64,000 bases of DNA from Dromiciops gliroides. Lineage: Eukaryota > Chordata > Mammalia > Microbiotheria > Microbiotheriidae. The notes under the pieces were generated by a model. It saw only the letters and a program-made list of their open reading frames with translations, made no database searches and was not told the origin of the DNA. Every line of letters begins with the position of its first letter. Position 1 is the first letter of the stretch. This document shows, in pieces, positions 44,193 to 54,867 of the stretch. Location of the stretch: assembly GCF_019393635.1 (NCBI RefSeq), contig NC_057864.1, positions 445,602,822-445,666,821 of the forward strand. The letters are read 5' to 3'. The translations under genes were made by a program, and so were the position numbers.

Positions 44193-44310
44193 TTGATTAT
44201 ATATTTTTAAGGCTTTGCTTTCCTTTAATTCCAAATGAAGGTAGAAAGGAGTTACGGTAGGAGGGAGAGGAGGAAGGTTTTTACTGATTGAAAAAAAATC
44301 TAATTTTAAA

Positions 44311-44748
44311 AATAACAAATGGATCAAAGAACAAATAATAGAAACAATGAATAATTATGTGAAAGAAAATGATAATGATGAAACATTAAAAAATTTCTGG
44401 GATGCAGCTAAAGCAATCCTCAGGGGGGAAATTATATTCCTACAAATATACACAAACAAAATACAAAAAATAGAGGATTAATGAACTCAATATGCATTTT
44501 AGAAAATAGAAAACCAACAAATAAATAATCTGCAATAAGCACAAAAGAGGACATATTAAAAATTAGAGGAGATACAGATAAACTGGAAACCAAAAAAGTA
44601 TAGAGATAATCCATAAAACTAAATGCTAGTTCTTTGAAAAGACTAATAAAATTGACAAACATTTAGCCAATCTGTTTAAGAAGAAAAGAACAGAAAATCA
44701 AGTCAACAAAATAGCACACGAACAATAAGAAATCACAATAAAACCAGA
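44311..44748 (+). mobile_element. L1 ORF2 linker remnant (copy A)
   Basis: It translates as NKWIKEQIIETMNNYVKEN, FWDAAKAILRGEIIF and then FEKTNKIDKHLANLFKKKR. This matches the L1 ORF2 region between endonuclease and reverse transcriptase. It probably continues the endonuclease remnant ending at 41735. Confidence 0.75.
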
Positions 44749-45550
44749 AGGATGTGGCCATGAGAGAGAGTGAGGATTCCAAGATAATATCTAGGTTGCA
44801 AGTCTGGGTGACTGATAGGATGCTGGTGCTCTTGACAATAATAGGGAAGTCAGGAATAGAAAGTTTATGGGGTTTATGGGAAGATAGTGAGTTCAGTTTG
44901 GACATGTTGAGTTTAAGATGTCTATAGGACATCTAGTTAGAGATGTCTAATGGTCAATTGGAGATGTAAAACTAGGAGTCAGAAGAAAGTTTAGGGCTCA
45001 TTAATTAAAATTTGAGAAACATCAATATTGAATCTTTGGGAGTTGAAAAAATTGCCAAGTGAACTAATAGAGAAGGAGAAGAGAAGCGTGTCCAAAGTTG
45101 AACCTTGGAATGCAGTCAGTGTTAGTGGAAAAAACTTGCATGAAATTCTAGCAAAGTAGACTAAGGAAGAATGGGGGGGGGAGGGGGAGAGGGGGAGAGG
45201 GAGAGGGAGAGGGAGAGGGAGAGGGAGAGGGAGAGGGAGAGGGAGAGGGAGAGGGAGAGGGAGAGGGAGAGGGAGAGGGAGAGGCCACCAAGGAGAGGGG
45301 AGATATAGGAGGATAACTACAGGGGATGGAGAGATTAAGTGTGGGGCCAGGTTTGAGTATGAGGGAGAAATGGGAATGTTTGTAGGCATCAGTGAAGCAG
45401 CCAGTAGACATGGAGAGTTTGAAGATGATAGGATGAGAAATCTGCTGCATCCCTTGTGCATGTAAAGAGTTTTGCCTTGGCAAGGAGAAGGTCCACCTCC
45501 TCATGTGAGACAGAGTAGAAGGGGGAAATAGCAAAGGAAGTCATCTGATG
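44749..45550 (-). mobile_element. L2, minus strand, second part of the split copy
   Basis: It restarts with GGATGTGGCCATGAGAGAGA and runs AGTTTGGACATGTTGAGTTT, CTATAGGACATCTAGTTAGAG, then after a GGGAGA tract AATGGGAATGTTTGTAGGCA and AAGGTCCACCTCCTCATGTG. It continues the order of 37085-38060, so both parts are most likely one element. Confidence 0.82.
45174..45284 (+). repeat. (GGGAGA)n purine tract
   Basis: It is about 110 bp of nearly perfect hexamer repeat, pure purine on the plus strand. It generates long Pro/Ser/Leu frames on the minus strand. Confidence 0.97.
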
Positions 45551-45672
45551 GTAAGCTTCTTGAGGGCAGGGACTATCTTTTGCCTCTTTTTGTAACCTCA
45601 GCACTCATGACAATGCCTAGCTCATAGAAAACACTTAATAAATGTTTATTGTTCGGTTGACTGATTGATTGA
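45551..45672 (+). mobile_element. L2 3' end
   Basis: GGTAAGCTTCTTGAGGGCAG, CAGCACTCATGACAATGCCT, and GACTGATTGATTGATG are present. Confidence 0.88.
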
Positions 45673-45699
45673 TGCAATAGGAGGAGGAGGAGGGAAGAC

Positions 45700-45930
45700 A
45701 GCATCTCTGACAGATGGAGATCTAGCCATTGTCTCACACTTCTGGTGACAGAAAGCTCACTACCTTGAGATGTAACTAGTCCCATTGTTAAATAATTCTG
45801 GTTGTTAGAAAGTTATTATTCAGATTGCACTGAAATATCCCTTTCTATAACTCCCACACATTTATTCTAAGCATGCCTGTTGGAACCCCTCAGAAAAAAT
45901 CTAGTTCTTCAAATATTTTTAAAGAGCTAT
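45700..45930 (+). mobile_element. possible L3/CR1 LINE fragment
   Basis: GTTGTTAGAAAGTTATTATTC and CCCTTTCTATAACTCCCACA resemble the CR1/L3 3' region. This is judged from memory only. Confidence 0.4.
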
Positions 45931-46004
45931 CATTTAATCTGTGAAGTGGCATTTAAATGTGAACTATTGCCACTGTTCATTATTCTTTTATCTTCTTTTC
46001 TTTA

Positions 46005-46255
46005 GGTTAGAGAGATAGGGGTGGCATAATATAAAGAGTGCTAGACTAGAAGTCAGAAGACTTGAGTTCAAATGCTACTTTAGACCCTTACAAGCTATAT
46101 GACCATGGGCAAGTCATTTAACCGCTGAGAGTTTAAGTTTCCTCATCTGCAAAATGGGCATAATACTTGTTCTACCCACCCCACAGGGTTATTGCAAGGA
46201 AAGTACTTTCCAAATCTTATGGCTCTACCTAAATATGTATCATTATTAAATATCT
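46005..46255 (+). mobile_element. MIR CORE-SINE
   Basis: GTCAGAAGACTTGAGTTCAAATG, TCATCTGCAAAATGGGCATA, and ACAGGGTTATTGCAAGG are in MIR order. Confidence 0.85.
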
Positions 46256-46441
46256 CCATTTCCTTCAACTATTCCCTGTGTGCCATAGTTTTCAGGTCTC
46301 TTCCATCTTTGTATTAATTAATTAACTCCACAAGAATTCATTAGATTCCCACTATGGGCCAGGCACTATGCTAGGCACTTGGGATACAAAGATAAAAGTC
46401 AGTAATCTGACCTCAGAAAAGATTTAAAATAAAATATATAC

Positions 46442-46814
46442 TGTAACGATTGGAATGACGCCACCTGCTGGAGACTTACTGTAGGAAAGCTCCAACATGA
46501 GGAGAGGGCCTCTGAGGGCAGGACCATGTGTCTTTCTTTGGCATCAGGAAGTGATGTTGGCTTGTGGGAGGAGGAAGGGGGAGGCTGGCTTGCTGGTTCA
46601 CTCTTTTTTTCAGGTGGACTCTGGCGGAGAGTGGAGCTAGGAATGCTCTGTCCCTTTAATAGATAGATGAATCTAGGCCTCTCTCTCTCTCTTTACCAAA
46701 TTCTTATTCTCCTTAATAAATGCTTAAAAGTCTAACTCTTGCTAAAGCTTATAATTTATTGGCGACCACTCATTAGATATTTTAGACAGACTAGCTAGAA
46801 TTTTAGCCCTTACA
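46442..46814 (+). mobile_element. solo LTR of an endogenous retrovirus
   Basis: The 373-bp block runs from TGTAACGATTGG to AGCCCTTACA, with TGTAA/TTACA inverted ends and ATAC on both sides (46438-46441, 46815-46818). A polyadenylation signal (AATAAA) lies near 46714. The LTR at 51882 is a relative. No internal region remains; it is a solo-LTR fossil, younger than the L2 it sits in. Confidence 0.8.
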
Positions 46815-46823
46815 ATACAAAGT

Positions 46824-47088
46824 GGCCAGCTAGGTGGCACAGTGGATAGAGTACCAGACCTGGAATCAGGAAGACTCATCTCTCCAAGTTCTAATCCAGC
46901 CTTAGACACTTACTAGCTATATGACCTTGGGCAAGTCATTTCACCCTCTTTGCCTCGGTTTCCTCAACTGTAAAATGAACTGGAAAAGGAAATGGCAAAC
47001 CACTCTGGTATCTCTGCCAAGAAAAGCCCAAATGGGGTCATGAAGACTCAGAAATAACTGAAAAACAGCTGAGCAATAACAACAATAC
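46824..47088 (+). mobile_element. MAR1 CORE-SINE beside an LTR
   Basis: It is full length: GGCCAGCTAGGTGGCACAGT ... GAAGACTCATCTCTCC ... GGTCATGAAGACTCAG ... AACAACAA. ACAATACAAAGT before and ACAATACACAAAGT after it are the likely duplication, so it landed at the LTR's right border. Confidence 0.93.
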
Positions 47089-47190
47089 ACAAAGTAGATA
47101 AAGAGACTTCTAAAGGGAAGTTATTAGCAATCTTAAGCCCAGTATAGGCTTCCTGGAGGAGGAAGGACTTCCTGAATTGAGCCGGCAAAT

Positions 47191-48139
47191 CTCAAGTCTG
47201 TGAATGTTGGCTCTTAACATCTCTTGCTAAGAACTGAACACAAAGGAGAAGTGAAATGGGTTGAGAATGATTTAAGCTTGATAGTTTTCCCTACTAGACC
47301 ACAGTGGTAGTAAGTTATTTTTGCTCTCAGACAACTGGCTGCTTTTCCCCCCACAATCCATTTTTCCTCTCTCTTGCCTTCAGGAGATATTTTCAGCCTA
47401 GACGCCAATGTTTTTGTCAAGTACTCTATGGGATCCTTCCTTACTCCTCTCAATTACCTACCTTCCTTTTAACTCTCCTGCTCTTTTCATATCCATCTTC
47501 TTGTCACTTTGCAGAAATTAATGAGTGTTAGTACATTAAATTAGACCATAAGCGCCATTAGGGCTGCAGTCCTGTCTGCTCTTCAATATAACAATACTCA
47601 CTTTTTGTTGAGTATTTAAACTTTTCCAAACACATTTTCCAATCCATCTTTTTTCCTTTCAATTTTCTCCTCACAGTAACCTATTATGCCAGATCTCTGT
47701 TGTGTTATGTACACTCCAGAGATTCCCTAAATATTTGTTGACTGGCAAAAGCCAATCTTTGGCAGGTCCTATTTTGAAGGAGTTTTCTCAATGGTCCAGT
47801 TTCATGGAATACTGGGGCTAGAAGGATTCTAGAGAGGCTATCCGGTCATTCCTGCCCTCAGGCAGAATCACACTTGATTCCTTCCGTACAGATGATATTT
47901 CTTTCTATTTTTAAGGCTTTTCTGAAGGGGATTGCATGACTTCCTTTAGTCACCCACACCAGGATTGAATAACCCCCACTTACCAGGATTTTTTTTTTCT
48001 GTTTTGCTTTAAATTCTAGTCTCTCATTTCGCTTTTGAATTATGGTTAAATTTTAGTTCCCATAGTTTTATTTAATTTATGTAGCAGTAATACAAACCAT
48101 TAAAGCTACACGAGAAATATTTAGAGGAATCTCTTTTTT
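47191..48139. other. mostly unassigned, possible L3 piece
   Basis: 47810-47995 (GGCTAGAAGGATTCTAGAGAG...) loosely resembles L3/MIR3-related DNA. The rest is unassigned; no exon is seen. Confidence 0.35.
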
Positions 48140-48610
48140 AAATAGTATTTTATTTAAATATTATTTTATTTTTCCAATTGCACATAAAGAAAAAATTTTA
48201 GTATTCATTTAAAAACACTTTTTAATTAAAATTTTCTCTCTCCTTCCCTCAACTCCATCCTGTCTAAGATGGTAAGCAATTTGATATAGGCTATATGTGT
48301 GCAATCATGTAAAACATATTTCCATATTAGTCATGTTATAAGACCAAAAGGGGAAAAAAAAGCAAACAAAAAGTTAAGTGAAAATAGTATGCTTCAATCT
48401 GCATTCAGACTCCATCAGTTCTTTCTCTGGAGGTGGATAGCATTTTTCATCATGCATCCTTTGGAATTGTCTTGAATCATTGCTGAGAATAGTTAAGTCA
48501 TTCATAGTTGATTATCATACAGTGTTGCCATTACTGTGTACAATGTTCTCCTGGTTCTGCTCACTTCACTTTGCATTAGTACATGTAAGTCAGAAGATTT
48601 CTTATAATAT
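48140..48610 (-). mobile_element. L1 3' end, minus strand
   Basis: The reversed marsupial L1 end is plain: AAACATATTTCCATATTAGTC, GCTTCAATCTGCATTCAGAC, TCTGGAGGTGGATAGC, GTTCTCCTGGTTCTGCTCAC. Confidence 0.88.
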
Positions 48611-48779
48611 TCAGAAAAGTATAAAGAAGAAAAAATACTTGATATTAAACAGACTTCCACCTCTCCTCTTTCCCCATCCACAGTTTCACTGGTCTAGTAT
48701 TTACTGTGTAATGGAGCTTGGTATCTTCTGATCAAACTCCCTTACTTACAATTGTTCTGTCAATGTTGCTGTTTATAGA

Positions 48780-48975
48780 AAAAGGCATTCTAATATGGCA
48801 TTGGGAGTGCTAGATTTGTGGTCATGAAGATCTAAGTTCAAACCCTGCTTCTAACATTTAAGGTGTGGCCCTGAACAAGTCCCTAAAACTCTCTGTTCCT
48901 CAGTTTCTTCATATCTGATAAAAAATGTAAAGCATTTTGCAAATCACAAAGAGCTTTATAAAGGTTAGCTATTAG
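48780..48975 (+). mobile_element. MIR CORE-SINE
   Basis: GTGCTAGATTTGTGGTCATG, CTAAGTTCAAACCCTGC, and the end AGAGCTTTATAAAGGTTAGC are present. Confidence 0.8.
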
Positions 48976-48989
48976 ATAGCTGTAAAAAG

Positions 48990-49245
48990 AGAGATAGCTG
49001 TGTGGTATAGTAGATACTACGTGGAAAACCTGAATTCAAATCATGCCTTGGACACTGACTACCGGAATGATCTTGGGCAAGTCACTTAACCCTTGACTGC
49101 CTCTGTTTCTTCTTCATTTGTAAAAAAAGGGATAATATGCTCACCTGACTCCCAGGTTGTTGTAAGGATAAAAATGAGATAACATTTGTAAAGTATTTTG
49201 CAAACCTTAAAGTACTATCTAAATTCTAACTACTATTTTTGTTAG
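48990..49245 (+). mobile_element. MIR/MON1 CORE-SINE
   Basis: AACCTGAATTCAAATCATGCC, GGGCAAGTCACTTAACCCTTG, GTTGTAAGGATAAAAATGAG, and TTGCAAACCTTAAAGTAC are in order. Confidence 0.88.
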
Positions 49246-50184
49246 CTATTATTATCTGTAAAAAGAGATGATAATTATCTCTGTTTTTAAGGTGCCAATG
49301 TAAAACTGTATGAACCAAAGTATGTTGTTAATAAGTATGTTGTTAATGTCAGTTGATGCTGTAGCAGTACTATTTTTTATCTTCGCTGCATTCTCCTGGC
49401 ACATAGAATATCATGGGAAGCTGCTCCAGGTAATCTGAATAGCCCCACAGAGTTGGCTACAAAGGGATGAAGGAATTGGAGGGACAATAGGAAGAGTATC
49501 GGAGATTTTATCAATCTCCATGACCTGTACAGAAGTGCCAAAGCAGACAGGAAATGCCTTGAGCCAGTGCAGAAAATGACAGTCATTCAAAGATTAGAGA
49601 CGAAGGTTCTTCTTCCCTCTCTAGTCTTATTTCATCATTCACCACATTTCCCATGTTCCAAAAGTATCCCCTTGTCCCCATCCCAAACATCCAATCAGTT
49701 GCCAAATTCTATCCATTATTATGCTCTTGCCTCTTTTCCCCTCCTCTCCATTCTCACTGTTGCCATACTAATTACAGATACTCATTACCATCCTCATGCA
49801 CTGTTGCCAATAGCTCCTAACTTTGATCTGTTCCTCTACTCTCTTCTCCTTCTAATCCTTCCTTCACACTTTTTCCCACATTAATCTTTTTCAGTGCCTA
49901 AGTATGGTTATGTCACCCCTTCATTCAAAATCCTTTAGTGGCCCCTTATTGCCCATTTTATTTTAGATTATACTTCTTGACCTGACATTGAAGTCCCTCC
50001 CACCTTTCCAGTTCTGTCTTATACCATTGCCCTCAATTGAACTCCAGCCAAACTGGACTACTTTCTGACCTCATATGTAACTCACACTTTCCCACTTCTT
50101 TGCCCTTGATTTGACGAGTCTCTCTGCCTCAAAAGTCCTCCTCTGCCTTATAAAATTCTATCTATTCTTTAAAGCCCAGCTCAA

Positions 50185-50332
50185 TGGGGGCAGCTAGGTG
50201 GCACAGTGGATAAAGCACCAGCCCTGGATTCAGGAGTACCTGAGTTCAAATCCAGCCTCAGACACTTGACACTTACTAGCTGTGTGATCCTGGGCAAGTC
50301 ACTTAACTGTCATTGCCCCGCCAAAAAAAAAA
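50185..50332 (+). mobile_element. WSINE/SINE1-type SINE
   Basis: AAAGCCCAGCTCAA at 50171-50184 is repeated exactly at 50333-50346 inside L2. Confidence 0.97.
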
Positions 50333-50490
50333 AAAGCCCAGCTCAAAAGCCACTTCCTCCATGAAATCATCCTGATCCCCTAGTTGGCAAACATCTTCCC
50401 TTCTGCTCCCTCATGACTTAACAGAGAATTTAGTCTGTACATTTCTTATGCATTGAACCTGAATTAATTTATATTATTATGATTCGTGTA

Positions 50491-50636
50491 TTTTTTCTTT
50501 GGTGAGGCAATTGGGGTTAAGTGACTTGCCCAGGGTCACACAGCTAGTAAGTGTCAAGTGTCTGAGGCCAGATTTGAACTCAGGTCCTCCTGAATCCAGG
50601 GCTGGTGCTTTATCCACTGCACCACCTAGCTGCCCC
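50491..50636 (-). mobile_element. WSINE/SINE1-type SINE
   Basis: It is a full-length minus-strand copy. TCGTGTATTTTT (50484 on) and TCGTGTATGTTTT (50637 on) flank it. Confidence 0.95.
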
Positions 50637-50849
50637 TCGTGTATGTTTTACTAGGCTTGGTGTCTTCTCCACTGGCCAGTATAGTACTCTCATCAAAGGA
50701 GACACTTATGAGATAGTTTAGGAATGAATAAATGAATACATAGGAAATAGGAAATCCCATACGTTGGATTCCATGGGAGAAAAAGACATTAGAAAAGATT
50801 ATAGCTCAGAATCTACTAATGGACCAGGAAAATCACAAGAGGGACAAAT

Positions 50850-51025
50850 TGGGATCATGGGATAACAGATTTAGAGCTGCAAGGGAAGGAAGAAGCTACC
50901 TAGTCTAATCCCTCCATTCTACATCTGAGGAATTGAGAACCAGAGAGGTGGAGTGATTTACTCAAGGTCACACAGCTTAGAAGGGGCAGAACCATGATTT
51001 GAACTGAGTTCTTCTGATTTCAGAT
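50850..51025 (-). mobile_element. MIR3 SINE
   Basis: AACAGATTTAGAGCTGCAAGG, ACATCTGAGGAATTGAGAAC, and CTCAAGGTCACACAGC are reversed MIR3 phrases. Confidence 0.85.
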
Positions 51026-51439
51026 GACTGATAGGAAAACCCATGCAATAAAATAATTCTCAACTCATTAACAAATGGGACAGAAACAATTCCCTCTCCT
51101 GGCCCACCTCTCCCAGTAGGGAAAAGCAACAAATTCCTGTGCTTTGTTTTGTGACTGAAACCCCTTTCCAGGAAGCTCCCAGCTTGGATCTGGGTTGCTT
51201 TGATCAGATTTGAGTAGCTGTCAATCACAGAAGCTCCACCTTCTCATCATTTACATCCTGAAGCTGCTTCTCTGCCAACGCCACCCCCACAGATGTCAAT
51301 CACAGCAGCTCTCCCTGAGCAACAATCTCTAACCTGAAGTTGCTTCTCTTCCACAGTACCAAGCCATCAATCAAAGCTCCAAGACTCTTGCTGCCACTAC
51401 TTTGGCTTCAGGTCCTTCGGGGCTAAGCCCTGGGAACCA
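51026..51439. other. unassigned sequence
   Basis: GCTGTCAATCACAGAAGCTCC, GATGTCAATCACAGCAGCTC and a weaker third form (near 51365) recur about every 65-75 bp, a small degenerate tandem repeat. No family is recognised. Confidence 0.4.
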
Positions 51440-51560
51440 ACTTTGGGCAAGTCACTTATGTTCCATGGACCTCAGTTTCCTCATATGTAAAATTACACTG
51501 GTTGGAGCTGATGACCTCAGAGGTCCTGCCAACTTTAAATTCTATGAACTGTGAATTGAC
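51440..51560 (+). mobile_element. MIR3 fragment
   Basis: GACCTCAGTTTCCTCATATG and GATGACCTCAGAGGTCCTGC are present. Confidence 0.82.
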
Positions 51561-51737
51561 GGGAGACATTCAGCGCATGCCACCAGGTTATTATTAGTTC
51601 TTTTCCTCTGCTCACTGCTTCACCTAGGTGGCACCCCTGGGGTCCCCAGTCCTCACTTCCAAATGGTTTAATTTGAGAACTTTCTGTTTACATCTTTTCT
51701 GCCCCAAGGCATAGAAAGGACACCCCTGCCCCCGGCA

Positions 51738-52378
51738 CAGGTCCTTAACCTTTTTAGGGAAGGGAATACACCTTTCTTTTCATCCTTTGGCTAATGGAAG
51801 AACGTTTTTAGATGCATAAAACAAAATAAATCGGATTGCAAAGGAAAACCAATTATGTTGAAATATATTTATCTATCTGTCTGTAATGATTAGAATGATG
51901 CCACCTACTGGAGACTTGCTGTGGGAAAGGTCCGCCATGAGGAAAATGCCTCAGAGGCATTGTGGCTTTTCCTTGGCGTCAGGAAATGACGTTTACTCAT
52001 GGGTGCTGTCTATCAAGGCTACCAGCCAATCAACTTGAGGAACCTCCTATTTTCTGGGAGGAGACAGGAAGGAGGAAAGGGAGCCTGCGCGGAGAGCTTG
52101 CTCTCTTTTGGGTTCCTGACTTGATGGTGGTGGAGGCAGAGGATTTCACAGGAAATTTGAGGAAAGATAGGAATGCCAGGCTGTTGGAATTCTGTTCTCA
52201 ATCTTTTTCTTTCTATTTTCCAATAAACCCTTAAAAACCTAAACTCGTTTTATCAGTGATTTTAGTCAGTTTCCCCCAAAACTGGGGGAACAGATTAGAA
52301 TCCACATTTAGAATCTTAAATTACACATGTCTGTCTGTCTGTCTTTAATGTTCATCAACCCTAGGTTAAGAAATTCTG
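51738..52378 (+). mobile_element. hAT-like element split by an LTR
   Basis: The left end CAGGTCCTTAACCTTTT and the complement of the right end, CAGAATTTCTTAACCTAGG, are inverted termini. The inside (TTTTTAGATGCATAAAACAAAATAAAT...GGATTGCAAAGGAAAACC) is shared with 23030 and 54593. The flanking 8 bases match only weakly. Confidence 0.7.
51882..52325 (+). mobile_element. solo LTR, same family as 46442
   Basis: It runs from TGTAATGATTAGAATGATGC to TTACA. It shares with 46442 the first 50 or so bases (CCACCTNCTGGAGACTT, GGAAAGNTCC), the CATCAGGAA/CGTCAGGAA part, and an AATAAA before the end. No internal region remains. It inserted in the hAT element, so it is the younger of the two. Confidence 0.72.
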
Positions 52379-52459
52379 CCCTACAATCTAGGAACATATC
52401 TATTCAAGCCCCTAAGTTTATCTCTTTTCCCTAATTGGTAAGACCTTCCTGGCAATTAG

Positions 52460-52640
52460 CACCTGGAAATGAGAGGAGGAGAGAGTCCAAAAGGAAGGGG
52501 TATCAGCATTGTCAAATACTACAGAGAAGTCAATGAGGAGGACTTAAAAATATGATTGGATTTGATAATGAGGAGTTCATTGGTGAACTAAGGAAGAGTT
52601 CAGTATAATTTCAGTATAACAATGGGAATGGAAGTCAGAT
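52460..52640 (-). mobile_element. L2 ORF2 fragment, minus strand
   Basis: GGTATCAGCATTGTCAAATAC TACAGAGAAGTC and GAGTTCATTGGTGAAC match antisense L2. Confidence 0.65.
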
Positions 52641-52775
52641 GACAAGGACTTGCTCACTTGAATAGTCACTTAATGTCCCTTATTCTCAGTTTCCTGACCT
52701 GTAGAATGAGGAGGTCTGACTGGATGGCCTAAAAAGTCCCTTACAACTCTTGGTCTGTAATCTTATGATTCTTTC
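52641..52775 (+). mobile_element. MIR3 fragment
   Basis: TCTCAGTTTCCTGACCTGTAG and CTGGATGGCCTAAAAAGTCC are present. Confidence 0.8.
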
Positions 52776-53036
52776 AAAGTATTTCTTCAGTACCTACTAT
52801 GTGCCAGGCACTGTGCTAAGCTGCACTTTGAACATTGGATCCTCTCACTGGATCCTCCCAACAACCTTCCAACCCTAAGAGGTAGTTGCTATTATTATTT
52901 CCATTTTACAAATAAAGAAGATAGAGACTGAGTGACTTGTCCCGGGATCACAGAGCTAGTAAGTATATGGACCAGATTTGAATTCAAGTCTTCTTGACTC
53001 CAAGTCTAGGGATATAACCAGGATGCCACCTAACTA
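52776..53036 (-). mobile_element. MIR CORE-SINE
   Basis: CAGTACCTACTATGTGCCAGG, CCAACAACCTTCCAACCC, GAGTGACTTGTCCCGGGATC, and TGCCACCTAACTA span a full reversed copy. Confidence 0.88.
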
Positions 53037-54551
53037 ATATCTAATTCTATAACTGATTGAATAGATGGTAAGGAGAAGAAGGTACCTGGCCATAGAATAC
53101 TTTGGAAAGTTTTCCTTTTTTATTATTGTAAATCTGACCACTGCCTACAAATAATCACTTCCATATACAAAGAACAATAAAAGAAGATTGGCTATAGAAA
53201 CTGTAAATTCCTAATATATGCAGTTTGGTGTATATTATATAAGTCTACACACATATATGCACATATATACATAGGTGTGTGTATGTGTATATTTGTATGT
53301 ATGCATGTGTTATACATATATATAAGTACATCTATAGCTCTATTTATTTATCTATCTATCTTACATTTAACACAGCAGTTCCAAACTGTCCTGCTTCTCT
53401 GTCTCTTTTTCTGAACTTTCTTCTGTTCTCACCTTGGTATTTTTTTTTTTAAGTTTCATCGATACTTTTTTCTTTTCTTCTTTTTGTGGCACCACAATTA
53501 CTTCCTCTAGTCCCCACTAATTCTCCCTTCTCCCCACCCCAAAATAACTGTATGACTCCTTCTACACCTCTAGTCCTTCACCTCTCTGTCAGGAGGTAGG
53601 AAGTGTGATTCATAACTGGCCATGATGAATCATACTTCCATGATGGCTACTTTTTCAAGGCAATCAACAAAAGGAAAGAGATGGGTTAGTACCTTGATAG
53701 AGTAGAAGGACTGGGAAAAGACTTTTAAAATTTAGGATTAGGTGGACCTGAAGATGATATTTCTAGGAAGATTGGACAAATTCCATGGAAAGGGAATGAT
53801 TAAAAATGTGGAAGAGAAAGGCAATGACTGAATAAGCAAGGTCTTTTTTTTTTTTAAACCATTAAGTAAGATGTTTTGCCTTCACTGAAGGCATCCTTAA
53901 ATTTCAGCAAACAACACATTTGAATTTCCACATGCTTTTATTTCACAAGATTTTCAGGGACAACACTTTCCTGTATCGACACCTATAATCTGGGTACAGC
54001 AAATCCTAATAGGGAGGCATTTCTGGGTGTCACTACAGACTACTCAATGATGAGTAACAACAGCTGGCACGGAGAGTCCTTCCATTACACTATTGAGCAG
54101 GAAGAACCTTTCTTTGGGAGGTGGTGGTTGGCGGGGAGGGAACGATTATGTCAGTTGGGATTGCTAAAGTAGTCTTCCTGCCCTGGACAGGCCTTTGAAT
54201 CAATGAGATGCAATAAAAAGGACTACTGAATAGGGTCTTACTTAAGCTAGTAAAAGATTGATTATCCTTCACAAAGAAGGAATAAACAAATACCCAATTC
54301 ATGAATTAGCAAGTTGCTTTTCCTGCAGGGGATAGTGGCCACATAGCTCTCTTCAGTCAGTAATATGATTTTATACTGCAGTGGTCAGGGTCCAGCAAAA
54401 GGTGTGGCAGGTGTGGCTAATAACCTGGAGGTGAACCTTTCCCGTTTATATAAAGTGATAAAAATCAGGCTTCCTTTGACAGGCAAGGATCACTCTACAG
54501 ATCTACGAGAAGACTTTCAGTTCCATTCAAAGCAATATATATTTCATATGA
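53037..54551. other. unassigned, with a TA/CA-rich run
   Basis: 53215-53365 is TATA/TGTA/TATC microsatellite-like. The other 1.3 kb shows no repeat or exon I can support. Confidence 0.35.
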
Positions 54552-54608
54552 TGGTAGATTTAGATTTGGAAGGGATCTCAGATCATCTAATACAGGAGTT
54601 CTTAATCT

Positions 54609-54778
<170 letters not shown>

Positions 54779-54867
54779 TTGTTCAGAGGCTGAAGGAACT
54801 TTTTCCCAGGGGAAAAAAAATGTAAGTGCATAAAATAAAATACATAGGATTTCAACATATATATATG

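Larger units (their letters stand above)
43640..44310 (+). mobile_element. L1 3' end (copy B)
   Basis: The marsupial L1 end is clear: GCCCATTAGTTGGGGAATGG CTG, GGAGCAGAATTAAGAGAACA, TGACCAGCCATAATTTCAG, CACCTTCTGATAGAGAGG, and the tail ACTGATTGAAAAAAAATC. ORF2 between the ORF1 part and this end is missing. A SINE is inserted at 44056. Confidence 0.82.
46305..47190 (-). mobile_element. L2, minus strand, split by an LTR and MAR1
   Basis: It starts ATTCCCACTATGGGCCAGGC...GGGATACAAAGATAAAAG, stops at 46441, and resumes at about 47090 with GTAGATAAAGAG...GGCTTCCTGGAGGAGGAAGG. Confidence 0.7.
49655..50780 (+). mobile_element. L2 late ORF2 and 3' region with two SINEs
   Basis: In sense order: CATCCAATCAGTTGCCAAAT, TCATGCACTGTTGCCAATAGC, CAGTGCCTAAGTATGGTTATG, CTCCAGCCAAACTGGACTAC, and AAAAGCCACTTCCTCCATGAAA. 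It codes for nothing intact. Confidence 0.85.

Noticed and set aside
45148-45534. Pro/Ser repeat protein on the minus strand
   Set aside because: It is a translation of the GGGAGA tract.
46442-52325. A provirus bounded by the two related LTRs
   Set aside because: The DNA between is L2, MIR, L1 and SINEs. Each LTR sits in a different host element, and no viral genes are seen.
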